Shown here piece after piece: positions 12,052-23,730 of a stretch of DNA of 64,000 nt (its first letter is position 1; each line of letters begins with the position of its first letter). A program made the position numbers and the translations under genes. Source of the stretch: Coptis chinensis (taxonomy: Eukaryota > Streptophyta > Magnoliopsida > Ranunculales > Ranunculaceae). Below the pieces are notes generated by a model. It made no database searches. It saw nothing but the letters and a program-made list of their open reading frames with translations, and had not been told where the DNA came from. Location of the stretch: contig CM027380.1 in assembly GCA_015680905.1 (NCBI GenBank), forward strand, positions 37,626,001-37,690,000, written 5' to 3'.

Positions 12052-14922
12052 AACCACCCCAAACAGCATTTTGTTGTCCTCAAGCAAAGATGAGAAATTA
12101 GAATAAGTGACAAAAATGGAGTTATATCTACTCTACCGTTTGAGAGTGTGATTGCATTGACCATATGCAACAAGGCCTTAAAACCACTAGGAATTCCCTA
12201 GTGGACGAAGTTATAGCCTCGTGAGAGTTTTCCAAAGAAGGTACTCACAAACTTCATCTATATTACAACGACTAAGAAATAAAACTATTGTTTCCTTATT
12301 CATGCTCTAAATTAACTATACCTCTCACTAGCAATGCATATAGAGTAATCAAGTCGAAACCTAAGCTAATATATGCACAATCAATCATCTGCAATAAACA
12401 TATATACAATGAGTAATACTATGAAATGCCTAGCAGGTTCGTTTCTGAAACTCGAAATAACGTCCTTAAGTAGGTTCTCACAATAATAGTCAAGATACAA
12501 CACTCGATTTTTCCACTCAAGTTTATTTACTCTAGTGTGTGCGGTGGGCACACTTTACCTTACAATCTCAATGACAACAAGGAAGCCGAGTCGATCAAAC
12601 ACATCTGCCACTTACTATCACACTAACCTATTCCTAATTGAGCTAGAGGTCTTTATTAGGTGTTGTTCATGGGGATTAGGAGATGGTTTAAGAATGAAAA
12701 GAAATGGATATTCAAAAAGGACGAGTCTGAGATAATAGAGTCTTCATATTATGTAACTAGAGAAAACCTTGTTATTTACTTTTGCTTCTACACTTTGTTT
12801 CTATCCTTAGCCATATATATATATTTTTTTCTTTTCCTTTGGCTTTTGACTCCTTTTATTCTATTTTTTTTGGAGTTTTTATTTTATTTTTATTTTTATT
12901 TTTATTTTCTTTGGATGGAAACTTCTTTTCTTTATTTTCTGAAGCAATTAACTAACTTTTGTTTACCCAGGTTTTTCTATTCTTCTTTCTTCCTCATTCT
13001 ATTCTCAGACTTATCTAAATTGGGTAGGTTGAATTTTTTATTTTGTTTTGTTTTGTAACAGGGTAAAGGATTAGTGGTTTATGAAAGGCTAAAGAAAGGC
13101 TCAGAGGGGAGACTAGCGGAAAATAATTCATAGGTTTGAATTTCTGGCTATATCGATCCAAAGAGGGCCTAAATTCTCTCTTAGGATATGGCATAGTGAT
13201 CAAGCAAGTGGACGTGTGATTTCTATATCCGGATTTACTTCTCCCTTGTGTCATTTCTCAAATGTTTCACTCATATAAGGCTTTAGGCTATATTCTCACA
13301 GGATTTGTAGAATAAGTACTCTAGCCTAGATTTCATAAACTTACTGCCAAACAATCATAGATACTCATGTAATATATTTATAGATAGATGCAAAGATTAT
13401 TACTTACATATTAACCTAAGTTTCTAAAAACTATTCTAATGCAAAAGCTACGTGAGACTTCTAGATTATTAAGAGCATAGAGAAAGAAACAATACCAATA
13501 TTCCTAAGTGTATAGCATAAACTTTTTATTTTTATTTTTATTTTTATTTTTATTATTTTTAAGACAAATAATACGTAATATACAACCTAATATGTGCTTA
13601 ACATTTACATCGTGTTTCTATACCACCCCAAAACAATTTGGGAGAAGGGGGTTTATGAAACAATTCAATAGCACAATTAAATTATGTAACTAACTAATTT
13701 TTATAATTTTTAACATTTTATAAATAAAAGTGCGTAATTTACATCCTAAAAGTGTCTAATTTTTGCAAATGTTTCTATCCCACCCCCAAACAATCGAACG
13801 CTTTGTCCTCAAAGTGTAAAGAGATAAGGAAATAATTTACCATAGAAACGTGGCAAAAATTGGCAGTACCTGTAATAGAAATATTGTAAAGATGATATGA
13901 TAATATGAAGCACAATTAAACCGGTATCGTATTTAACTAACACAAACTCTAATTTGAGTAAACATGACAGACTTAGGGTGACAACATGATTTGAAATGAA
14001 TACCAAAATAAATGCACCCCCAAACAAAATTGGAAAACTCTTTTTAAGTTTGAAAATTTTGTTTGGCCTATACTCCAGAAAGTTGGTATTGTATGAAAAC
14101 TTGGGTCTTTTAAATTTAGATTCCCTAGACTTATTAATATATGTTTATGTTTTTATTTTATTTAGTTTTTATATGTTTGATTTTTAGAAAAACAAAAAAA
14201 AATTACGATAAAGAAATAAAAATGAAACTCACTCCATAGAGAAGCACTACTCAATCCACGAGAAAAAGTGCAAGAGATAAATGCGTGAGTCACATGAAAC
14301 GTAGACTAAGAATTCGACACTTACAACCACTCACTCCAAAAGGAGGGTCCGGTTGCCTTAATGGTGCACTCCCATAACATAAGATTGGAATGGAGTACAC
14401 CGAAGAATAAAATGAGTCTTTTATAGTCAGATACTCGAGACTTTATCTAATATATATGTATTAAAATGCAGTTTACCATATATCAACAATCGAAAAAGTT
14501 ATGGGTCTTTCCACAAATAATTAACATGGAATGCACCATCAAACAAAATTAAGCACCAAGATTTCCTATGACGTAGCTTAGTGGAATGAGAGCAAAGCCT
14601 TATAGATCTAAAACCTAATCGAGCATACAGTTTCTTCTTTGTCCTCTTACGAAGGGGATGCCAAGTAAATAAACATGAGAAAATTGATGGTTGTGGAAGA
14701 TACGTAGGATGTGGATAATTTTGAGAAAAAAAAAATGGAAAAAATGAAAAAAGTGTCGGTGGCTTGTCCTTGGGTGTTACTTTTTACCAGTTGGTTTTAG
14801 ATAGTTATGAAGCATAGGAGAAACGCCAAGGTCAAGTACAAACTCAATGGTTCTTTGAAAAGGTAGAGGGCGAGGAACATTAAGATGGAAGGTGAATGAG
14901 TGATATGAGGATGTGAGGTGGG
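12052..14922 (-). other. Non-coding 3' region of outer element
   Basis: About 2.9 kb between the end of the protease frame and the 3' LTR. It has T-rich low-complexity stretches (12820-12920, 13528-13560) and no conserved domain. On the minus strand four G-rich tracts of the GTTTGGGGGTGG type occur at about 12052-12064 (next to the LTR, the likely true polypurine tract), 13621-13632, 13779-13790 and 14014-14024. The same set is present in the inner element. Confidence 0.8.
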
Positions 14923-16250
14923 TTAATGGTGTTCAACTAGTGTTCTTAGGTCTATATCATCAGAGGCCTTGAGATATGCAAGACATTCCTCAATAGGTGG
15001 GTAAGAAGAATCACTGGGATAGAGGGCGAAAAATTCTTCTTCCGTCATGGCTTCAAGAGATGAATGGATGTCAATAGGAGAGAACTTCATGGAGCGGCAA
15101 AAGAAGGGTTGCAAAAGAGTCGAAGGAAATCCTCCTTGATGCTATCTACGTCTAGGGAGTAGAAATTGTGATCCTTGTCTTCTTCCATAAGAGGGGTATC
15201 TACTAGTGTGGGAACTAAAGTGTCATCCGCACTAATGTGAGGTACAAAACTCTCAATGGACTTCACTTCCCCTTCTACAGGCAAACCTAGTTGTCCCTGT
15301 TTTTGTCTAAATATGTTAACTTCTACAGAAAGATTTCCAAAAGAAAGAGTCATTGAGCCATCCCGACAATTGATTTGGGCATTGGCGGTTGCCAAGAAAA
15401 GACGCCCTAAGATGATGGGAATGGAATCATGAGCAACTTCTATGTCAAGAATAACAAAGTCGGCTGGATAGTAAAAATCCTGAACTTTAACGAGAATATT
15501 TTCAACTACACCCTTGGGATACTTAATAGAACGATCGGCTAACTGCAAAGTCATTTTGGTTGGTTGAAGTTTTGTTAGACCTAGTTGTTTATATAAATAA
15601 AAAGGGAGTAAGTTAACACTCGCCCCCAGGTCTAATAAAGCAGTTGTTATGAAGGTATCACCTAAGGTGCATTGTACAGTAGGACGACCAGGGTCCTTGT
15701 ACTTAACAATTCTGTTATGTTCAGATAAAGAGGGATATTGTTCAATTAAGAATGCTTCATGGGGTATGTTGGTTTTCCTCTTCTTGGTGCACAACTCTTT
15801 TAGAAACTTAGCGTGTCTAGGTAGACATTTTATAGCTTCTAGAAAAGGTAGGTTTATAGTCAAATTTTTAAACACTTCCCTAATCTCATCAAAATTCTCG
15901 TCCTTTTTAAACACAACTAGTCTTTGGGGATATGGTGCTTTATCGCTATTTTTTTTAGCGGAAGGGATAAAAGTATTATTAGTCTTTGCTTTATCTCTAT
16001 CCGTTTTCCATCTAGGTATCCATATTGGAACCTCTACAGGTGTAGGGTCTTCACTTTCTATTATTGGGTCTTGTAATGTTTTCCCTTTTGGTTGTGGTTT
16101 AACTGGTACTTCTACAGTTGTAGGGTCTTCAGTTTCTATTATAGTATTTGGTATGGTATCATTTTTAGTTTGCGGGTAATCTTTAGGCATAGTCACTTGG
16201 TTATCAACTACTCGCCCTGAACGAAGGGTAGTGACTGCCTCTAGGTCCCC
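14923..16250 (-). pseudogene. Athila-like protease region of outer element
   Basis: Minus-strand frame 16196-15087 (369 codons), with a short extra frame 15114-14923. It holds a retroviral-type aspartic protease: catalytic motif DLGAS (Asp codon at 15630-15632) followed by VNLLPFYLYKQLGL, a QLADRSIKYPKGVVENILV strand and the flap/ILGR block (VILDIE, PIILGRLFLATA). DLG in place of DTG is common in this plant group. Upstream is a linker with two repeated VEVP segments. Allowing for the inserted inner element plus one TSD (8957 bp), this frame is in register with the gag frame at 26479, so gag and protease were one polyprotein. The frame stops soon after the protease with no polymerase domains. 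The last segment (TEEEFFALYPSD, IEECLAYLK) is out of frame but conserved in the inner copy. Confidence 0.88.
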
Positions 16251-17712
16251 TGATAAGAGCCCAAAACTGTAGTTTTAACCCTTTAATAATCATACTTTTA
16301 GACCAATTATGTGAATAATAAGTAAGAGTTAATACTGATTACGTGTTTCAGGCTTCAAAGTCCATTATGTGCAGAAATGTGCCACTTTAGCTAGATAAAA
16401 GAGCAATGGTTGGTTGCTAAGGAGTTTTGTGATTAAAGGCCAAGATTCAAGAAGACAAAGCCTTTCTAAAGCCCGGTCAAAGCTGAAAAGTCAAAGTCAA
16501 CGCGGGCAGAAACAACAAACAAAGTCAGCAAAACTTCCGAAGACCATATCTTTGGACTCAGACCTCGGAATTGGGCCTACCTTATGTCAAAACGACCGTC
16601 TCGGAAAGAGCTTTCCAATGGTCCAAGCCTTGATCCAATCAGAGGAGCAGAAGTGGACAAAACATCTGTCGGAGCCAACTGCAGTTGAATAGCCCATTTT
16701 GGACTAAAGAAATTGGGTTAATCAGGCCCAAAACATGGCTCCAAGCCCATGCACGATTTTTGGATCTGAAAGTATAAAAACAAAAGCTTAGCTCTTTGTT
16801 AATGGTAGATAGTTAGACCTAGATTAGAATTAGATTAGTTAGCCTCCATTAATGAGTTTTAGAACTTAGTTTTAGAATTTCATTTCTTGTTTTAGATTAA
16901 TTTCTTGAATCATTGAATATCATTCATTAGATAAATAAAATAGTTATTATTCTTGTCATTTCGATTTTTGTTATTTCAATCTATTAGATCTAATTTTAAT
17001 TATTGTTGGTTACCATTTCTTAGTTGTTAATTAAATTTTAATTATTGTTTAATTTAGATTAGTAAATTTCGAATCTTGATATTATGTTTAGTTTAGATTC
17101 ATATGGAAATGATTGCGGAATGATTCTCGGCTAAATCTCCATTAGAGGGGGTTGAGAAGCCTTGATAAAAGCTTGATTCCGATTATCGTAGAGTCGTCGT
17201 AATTTCTATTCCACTCTAGAAACGATTAATTCGCCATGAGAATGGGTTTAATCGTTCACATGCTAGTTATGAATTGGTAGAAATGTCATGTGTAATTAGG
17301 GATTAGGAAGAACCAATTGTTCGTGTGTAGCAGTTCAATTCGATTACTGACGATTAATTCGTTAGTGAAGTTAAGTTGAGTTAAGGTGGAATCAATCCCC
17401 CTAATTCCGTATTATAGAATCAACGTAGTATTTCCGTAGTTGAATCAATTATAGTTTGTATCTTGTGGGTAGTTGCATCGTAGTATAATTCCCCCTCGTA
17501 AAACTCTCATTAGACTTAAGACCGATTAATTAGACTAGGAAACATTCCATGCTAGAGAACTAGGAGTGGAACGAATTTGTTACTCTACTTTATTTCGATA
17601 GAATTGAGAGTAGAAACTTTGATAAATATAGGCTCATAACCTAGTTTAGTTTACTTACGTTTTGAGTTCATCGTTCATTTCGTAGGTAAACTATTCATTT
17701 TATGTTTTATCA
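16251..17712 (+). repeat. 5' LTR of inner element, 1462 bp
   Basis: Starts TGATAAGAGCCC and ends TATGTTTTATCA. It matches 23731-25202 closely; the visible differences include a 10-base gap near 16352 (the 3' copy has TTTTATGCAT there) and scattered substitutions. Confidence 0.95.
16771..16782 (+). promoter_or_regulatory. TATA box of inner 5' LTR
   Basis: AGTATAAAAACA, repeated in the 3' LTR and, in reverse, in the outer LTRs. It is the likely core promoter that sets the start of the element's transcript. Position inside the LTR and conservation among copies support this; the start site itself is not visible. Confidence 0.6.
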
Positions 17713-17805
17713 AATGGCGCCGCTGCCATCTTAGTTATCAAATGGCAGCGCTTCGTAGTTATAATATTCATTTCATAGTTATCAAATGGCGCCGCTGCCA
17801 TCTTA
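17707..17805 (+). other. Primer-binding sites of inner element, tandem copies
   Basis: TGGCGCCGCTGCC at 17715-17727 follows the LTR end plus AA and is complementary to the 3' end of plant tRNA-Asp (a TGGCGCCGTTGCCGGGG-type site). The LTR-end/PBS phrase TATCAAATGGCGCCGCTGCC is repeated in full at about 17780-17799, and partly at about 17737-17751 (TCAAATGGCAGCG). Match to the tRNA stops after 13 bases in each full copy. Confidence 0.75.
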
Positions 17806-18440
17806 CTTTCACTTTAGCATTGTTTTCATAATATAATTAGTCATTTTTAAGTCCCATTTCACCCACCCACCCTTGTTTGATTCATACTGTGGTTGTTCGT
17901 TTCAGCATTGAAAAGTTTCGCAAAAAAATTACACGGAGCGACCGCCCCATACCGAAGCGCGACCAGCTTAAGTTATTGGAACACCGAAGCCGACCGCCCC
18001 CATACCGAAGCGACCAGCGCTAAGTTATTGAAACGGAGCGAGAAGCGCTCCAAAGCGAAAGCGCTCCGCCACTAAGCTAAAATTTGTCGGATTTCCACAG
18101 GTTTGTTTTGAATTTCGATTTTTCAAGTTTTTCAGTTGTTTTAACTTGTTATATACCTCAACACGCCAAAACAAGACGCTATTCATAAGGCCTTAATGGG
18201 ACGCTTGTCGGGTATTCCTTTCTTCCACACCTCGCGATCTCCGTTAGAGGTTTCTACTAGTATATCGAATTGTTTGGAGTGTTGCATGTTTAGTTAAGTT
18301 CGACTTAGTCTTGCATAAGATTAAGGTCTGGTCGAAGAAAAACAACTAACGTAATTACACGGCAACGTCAACAAACAAGTCTATCTAGTTTCCCACCCAC
18401 TACACCTCTAGCTACTATTTCACACACACCACTTGATATT
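17806..18440 (+). other. Leader of inner element with GC-rich tandem repeat
   Basis: Between primer site and gag. 17930-18065 is GC-rich and made of two degenerate units (GACCGCCCC, ATACCGAAGCG, ACCAGC, TAAGTTATTG) plus an AGCGCTCC-rich tail. The open frame 17893-18075 simply reads through this repeat. The rest is AT-rich leader. Confidence 0.7.
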
Positions 18441-19933
18441 ATGGCTAAAGAAAGAGAGACTCCTCTCTCTAACTTTTATAAAGCCTTGAGCGATAGCCCT
18501 AAATCTTGCATCGTTCTAGCAGACCCAGTGGGGGATTTCCGCATCCCCCCAAATATATTTAATTTGTTACCCGTTTTTCATGGTTTAGACCATGAAAAAC
18601 CTTATCAGCACATGCGTAGGATTGAATAAGTCCTTACAACATTCCACCATCCTATGGTTGGTGCGGAACAAATTAAATTGAGGGTATTCCCTTTCACCTT
18701 AGTTTTATAAGGCGGCGTCTTGGTTAACGCCCTGCTTTTAATTGGACTCGTCGGGCCAAACTTGTTCAAATTGTTTATGGAACATTTTTACCCACCTCTA
18801 AAGAAGGATGAAATGCTTTCCAAGATTCACTTCTTTCTCGGCCCGAATCCTCATGAATCATTTTCGAGGCTTGGAATCGTTTCACCGATCTCCTTATAGA
18901 GTGTCCACACCATCACCTAGCAAAAGACACGTTAGTTCGTGCCTTTTTCAAAGGATTTCTACACCACCATAAAAAGTCCTAGACATAATGAATGGGGTAG
19001 TTTCCTAAGTAAAGGAGCCTCGAGAGGCATATAAATTTTTGGAAGATCGGACTAAAGCGTAATAATAATGGGGGGTAGTGACGATTACTCCGCTCCGCTA
19101 GTTCTTCTTCAACAGCTTAAGGCTACCAAGATGTTTGAGGTTAAATCATATCCCGAGCTTAAAACTCTAATTGAATCCCTCACAAAAGGTAGAGGCCATT
19201 TCTGTACAACAAAAGCCTATCCCGTCATGAATGTAAATTCAAATCCATGTAGTTTTACTGGTTGAGTCCCGAGCATCCCGACTCGACCATCTGCCCTATA
19301 GCCTATGAACATTCTTGTTCCATTAATAGTGAACCTAACGCCCCTTGGAGACAAAATCCCAACTTCGGTTGGAGAAATAACCAACAAGTCACACCTACAG
19401 GGTACAATAATCAATATGTTAGGCCAACGTACAGTTATAACCAAGCTCCACCACAACAAGGACATGATCAGGGTAATTATAATAATTATAACAACCAAGC
19501 GCAACCTCGGCAAGGTCAAGCACAAGGTCAATGTAGTTATAATAATTATAATGCTAATAGAGGTATCGTTCCGGTAAATAATAACTATCACAATCCGCCC
19601 ATAAATAATCAACGCGAGATAGTTCCAGTCACACTACCCGTGACTACTGCACCCAAACAACCGGATCGTCTTGACACCTTCATACAAGTGAGCCAACAAC
19701 TTTTCCAAACCATGGCTCAATCTAACCAACACATTCTACAATCCGTTAATAATTTAAACCAACAGTTAGCCCAAGAGAAAGGCAAACCAAAAGGCGTGTT
19801 TCCAGGCCAAGCGATACCCAACCCTAGAACAGCAAACACAGCCTTTGAGTTAAACGGTAATACTAGTACGGAAACTACAACCGTAGGTGAGCTAAATGCC
19901 ATCACCACTCTCCGCTTACGGAAGAGTGGTTGA
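18441..19933 (+). pseudogene. gag of inner element, frameshifted
   Basis: Starts at an ATG (18441) with MAKERETPLSNFYKALSDSP, matching the outer gag almost residue for residue for 62 codons; then a TAA replaces a Gln codon (18627). Past this the homology continues in shifting frames (for example KIHFF at about 18823), showing several small indels. 19262-19933 is the C-terminal part: an Asn/Gln/Tyr-rich segment (NYNNYNNQAQPRQGQ) and a segment QLFQTMAQSNQHILQ that may form a coiled coil, ending in a TLR block that precedes protease in related elements. Gag would form the particle shell; this copy cannot make it whole. Confidence 0.85.
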
Positions 19934-21234
19934 TAACAAAGTAACTATGCCTATAGTTACCCCATCAAGATTCTCCACTACACGGATATCGAACTAGATA
20001 CGAAATAGATCTTGAAGAACCTACCACCGGTAGAGGTACCCGGTTAAACCACAACCTAAGAAACGTAGAAAGCCAAGGTTACACATCAAGTCGAGCCATA
20101 CGCTAAATATAGAAGCCCGAAACCACCGCCCTCGAGAAATTAGCCATGCTAACCGGGGATACTAACTTTGAGGAGATTAGGAACGTTTTCAAAAATCTAA
20201 CGATAAACCTTCCTTTTCTCGCTATCAAAAAGCTACTTAACCACGCTAAGTTTCTTAAGGAGTTGTGGTAATTGCTAGGGCGTAAGACCAACAAACCTAA
20301 AAACGCCTTTCTAACTAAACAGGTTCCCAACTTTATCCGAAAATAATGGAATTGTTAAGTACAAAGACCCCGGTCGCCCCATCTCATAAATGCACCTTAG
20401 AGATTCTCACCTGGCGACGCATACTAGACACGGGGGCTAGTGTTAACTTACTCCGTTTTATTTATATAAACAAATAGGTCTAGAGGAGATGCAACCTACT
20501 AAAATGACATTGCAATTAGGCGATCGGTCTATTAAGTATCCTAAGGGTGTGGTTGAAAACGTCTTTGGTTAAAGTCCAAAATTTTTACTACCCCGACTTA
20601 ATATATCCTCGACCACGAAGTCACTAACGACTCTGTACCTATCATTTTAGGGCGCCCCTTCTTGGCTACGCCAACGCTCATAAACCGCCGCGATGGTTCA
20701 ATGTCCTTGTCCTTTTGGCCATCTTTCTCGTTGAGGTAAATGTTTTCAAAACGAGGACACAGTATCCCGATTCATCTACAAATGGAGAGGTTAGCATGAT
20801 CGAGAGCTTAGCTCAAGATTACTTCAAAAACATGTTTCCGGAGAAACAGATTAACAAATTCCTTTCCTTCGGAAATTCTGACTTTAACAATGACTCCCTG
20901 GTAGTAGACGAAATCGAAGAAGAATTCCTGCAACTCTTTTGCACCGCTTTTTACCATTTCAGCGAGTCCCCTTTGCAACAACCATTCATCCCTTGATGCT
21001 ATGACGGAAGATGAATTTTTCAATCTTTATCCCAGTGATCCTTTTGACCCACCTATTGAGGAATGTCTTGCATATATAAAGATTTCTGATGATATGGACT
21101 TGAGAGCTCTAGTTGAGAATCATTCACCTTCCATCACCAATATTCCCCACCTCCACCTTTTCAAAGGAACCTCGAGTTTGCACTTTCGATCCTTTAGTTC
21201 TCTCCCGTGCTTCATGATTTTTAAATCCACCTAG
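19934..21234 (+). pseudogene. Protease region of inner element, decayed
   Basis: Homologous to 14923-16196 on the other strand. The catalytic motif reads LDTGASVNLL (Asp codon at 20427-20429), followed by QIGLEEMQPTKMTLQLGDRS and PIILGRPFLAT, but frameshifts separate the blocks. Open pieces at 20715-20996 and 21001-21234 give the acidic end (VVDEIEEEFLQLF) and the conserved tail (TEDEFFNLYPSD, PIEECLAYIK). No reverse transcriptase follows. The DTG triad is present here while the outer copy has DLG. Confidence 0.85.
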
Positions 21235-23730
21235 TAAACAAATACTTGCCAAGGATAAACCACTTGACACCTTCATTTTCGGACTTGAGGCAGTCCCTAA
21301 CTACACCATGAATGAGTTTTGTGCTAAACCCACATCCTCATTTTTTCCATGCTTTCCCTCTAAAACTTATCCCAATCCACCATATTTTCCACAACCATTC
21401 ACTTTTCCACACTTATTCACTAGGACACCCTCTCGTTCAAAGATGAAACATAAGGTGCATGCTCGGTTATGTTATAGGTCTATCCGACTTCGCTTTCATT
21501 CCACTAGGCTGCGTCGTAGGAAATCTTGGTGCTTGATTGTGTTTGGATATATTTTCTGTGATATTTATTTATGGAACGATCCACAACTATTTCGGTTGTT
21601 GATATATGATAAACTGCATATTCATACATATGTTTAGATAAGTCTAGGGAATCTGACTTTAAAAGACCCAAGTTTTCGTACAATACCAACTTTCTGGAGT
21701 ATAGGCCAAACAAAATTTTCAAACTTAAAAAGAGTTTTCCAATTTTGTTTGGGGGTGGCGTATTTTGGTATCCATTTCAAATCATGTTGCCACCCTAAGC
21801 CTGTCATGTTTACTCCAGTAGAGTTTGTGTTAGTTAGTACGTACCAGTTTAATTGTGCTTCATATTATCATATCATCTTTACAATATTTACATTCATGTA
21901 CTACCAATTTTTGCCACGTTTCTATGGTAAATTCTTTCCTTATCTCTTTACACTTTGAGGACAAAGCGTTCGATTGTTTGGGGGGTGGGATAGAAACATT
22001 TGCAAAAATTAGACACTTTTAGGATGTAAATTACGCACTTTTATTTATAAAATGTTAAAAATTATAAAAATTAGTTAGTTACATAATTTAATTGTGCTAT
22101 TGAATTGTTTCATGAACCCCTTCTCTCAAATTGTTTTGGGGGTGGTATAGAAACACGATGTAAATGTTAAGCACATATTAGGTTGTATATTACATTATTA
22201 TTTGTCTTAAAAATAATAAAAATAAAAAAATAAAAATAAAAATAAAAAGTTTATGCTATACACTTAGGAATATTGGTATTGTTTCTTTCTATGCTCTTAA
22301 TAATCTAGAAGTCTCAATGTAGCTTTTGCATTAGAATAGTTTTTAGAAACTTAGGTTAATATGTAGGTAATAATCTTTGCATCTATCTATAAATATATTA
22401 CATGAGTATTTATGATTGTTGGGTAGTAAGTTTTTTGAAATCTAGGCTAGAGTACTTATTCTACAAATCCTGTGAGAATATAGCCTAAAGCCTTATATGA
22501 GTGAAACATTTGAAAAATGACACAAGGGAGAAGTATATTCGAATAGAGAAAATCACACGTCCACTTTGCTTGACCACTATACCATGTCCTAAGAGAGAAT
22601 TTAGGCCCTTTTTTGGATCGATATAGCTAGAAATTCGACCTAAGTATATTTTCCCGCTAGTCTTCCCACTAAGACTTTCATTAGCCCTTTCATAAACCAC
22701 AAATCCTTTACCCCTGTTACAAAACGAACAAAATAAAAAATTCAACCTACCCAATTTAGATAAGTCCGAGAATAGAATAAGGAAGAAAGAAGAAGAAGAG
22801 AAAACCTCATTGTAAACAAAAAGTTAGTTAATTGCTTAAAAAAAAATAAAGAAAAGAAGTTTCCATCCAAAGAAAAGAAAAATAAAAATAGAAATAAATA
22901 AAAACTCCAAAAAAAAAAAAAATAGAATAAAAGGAGTCAAAAGCCAAAGAAAAAGGGAAAAAAAAAAATGGCTAAGGATGGAAACAAAGTGTAGAAGCAA
23001 AAGTAAATAACAAGGTTTTCTCTAGTTACATAATATGAAAACTCTATTATCTCAGACTTGTCCCTTTTGAATATCCATTTCCTTCCTTCTTAAACCATCT
23101 CCTAATCCCCGCAACACCTAATAAAGACTTCTAGCTTAATTAGGAATAGGTTAGTGGGATAGTAAGTGGCAGATGTGTTTGATCAACTTCGGCTTCATTG
23201 TGTGTCATTGAGATTGTAAGGTAAAGTATGCCCACACGCATTTGGAGTAGCAAAACTTGAGTGGAAAAATCGAGTGATTTTTTGTCTTGACTTTTATGTG
23301 AGAACCTACTTAAGGACGCTATTCCAAAGTTTTAAACGGACCTTTCTTGCATTTCATAGCATTACTCATTGTATATATGTTTATTTATAGATGATTGATT
23401 ATTATGCATATATTAGCTTAAGTTTCAACATGATTATTCTGTATTCATTGCTAGTGAGATGTATAGATAATTGAGACATAAATAAGGAAACAATAGTTTT
23501 ATTTCTTAGTCGTTGTAGTATAGATGAAGTTTGTGAGTACCTTCACTGGAAAACTCTCACGAGACTATAACTCGTCTACTAGGGAATTCCTAGTGGTTTA
23601 AGGCCTTGTTGCATATGGTCAATGCAATCGCACTCAGCGAAACGAGAGTATATAGAACTCCATTTTTGGTTACCTATTCTAATTTTTCATCTTTGCTTGA
23701 TGACAAGTAAAATGCTGTTTGGGGGTGGTT
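21235..23730 (+). other. Non-coding 3' region of inner element
   Basis: About 2.5 kb with no domain on either strand. It corresponds to 12052-14922 of the outer element, in reverse. It holds four G-rich tracts of the GTTTGGGGGTGG kind (21748-21758, 21977-21990, 22133-22146, 23718-23728), A-rich runs near 22200-22250 and 22840-22970, and a GAGGACAAAGC phrase at 21957-21967 just before the second tract. Confidence 0.8.
23718..23730 (+). other. Polypurine tract of inner element
   Basis: TTTGGGGGTGGTT sits immediately before the 3' LTR start TGATAAGAGC, the place where plus-strand synthesis is primed in LTR elements. Confidence 0.8.

Noticed and set aside
12660-13058. 132-codon frame that looks like a membrane protein
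   Set aside because: Phe/Leu/Tyr richness comes from T-rich low-complexity DNA in the retrotransposon 3' region; the homologous part of the inner element has no such frame.
15649-16179. 176-codon plus-strand frame
   Set aside because: Antisense shadow of the protease frame at 15087-16196.
19217-19612. Minus-strand Ile/Val-rich frame and overlapping plus-strand frame 19305-19577
   Set aside because: Shadows of the Asn/Gln-rich gag C terminus at 19262-19933.
19262-19933. Prion-like Asn/Gln-rich host protein
   Set aside because: It is the gag C-terminal part of the inner retrotransposon, between LTRs and just before the protease.
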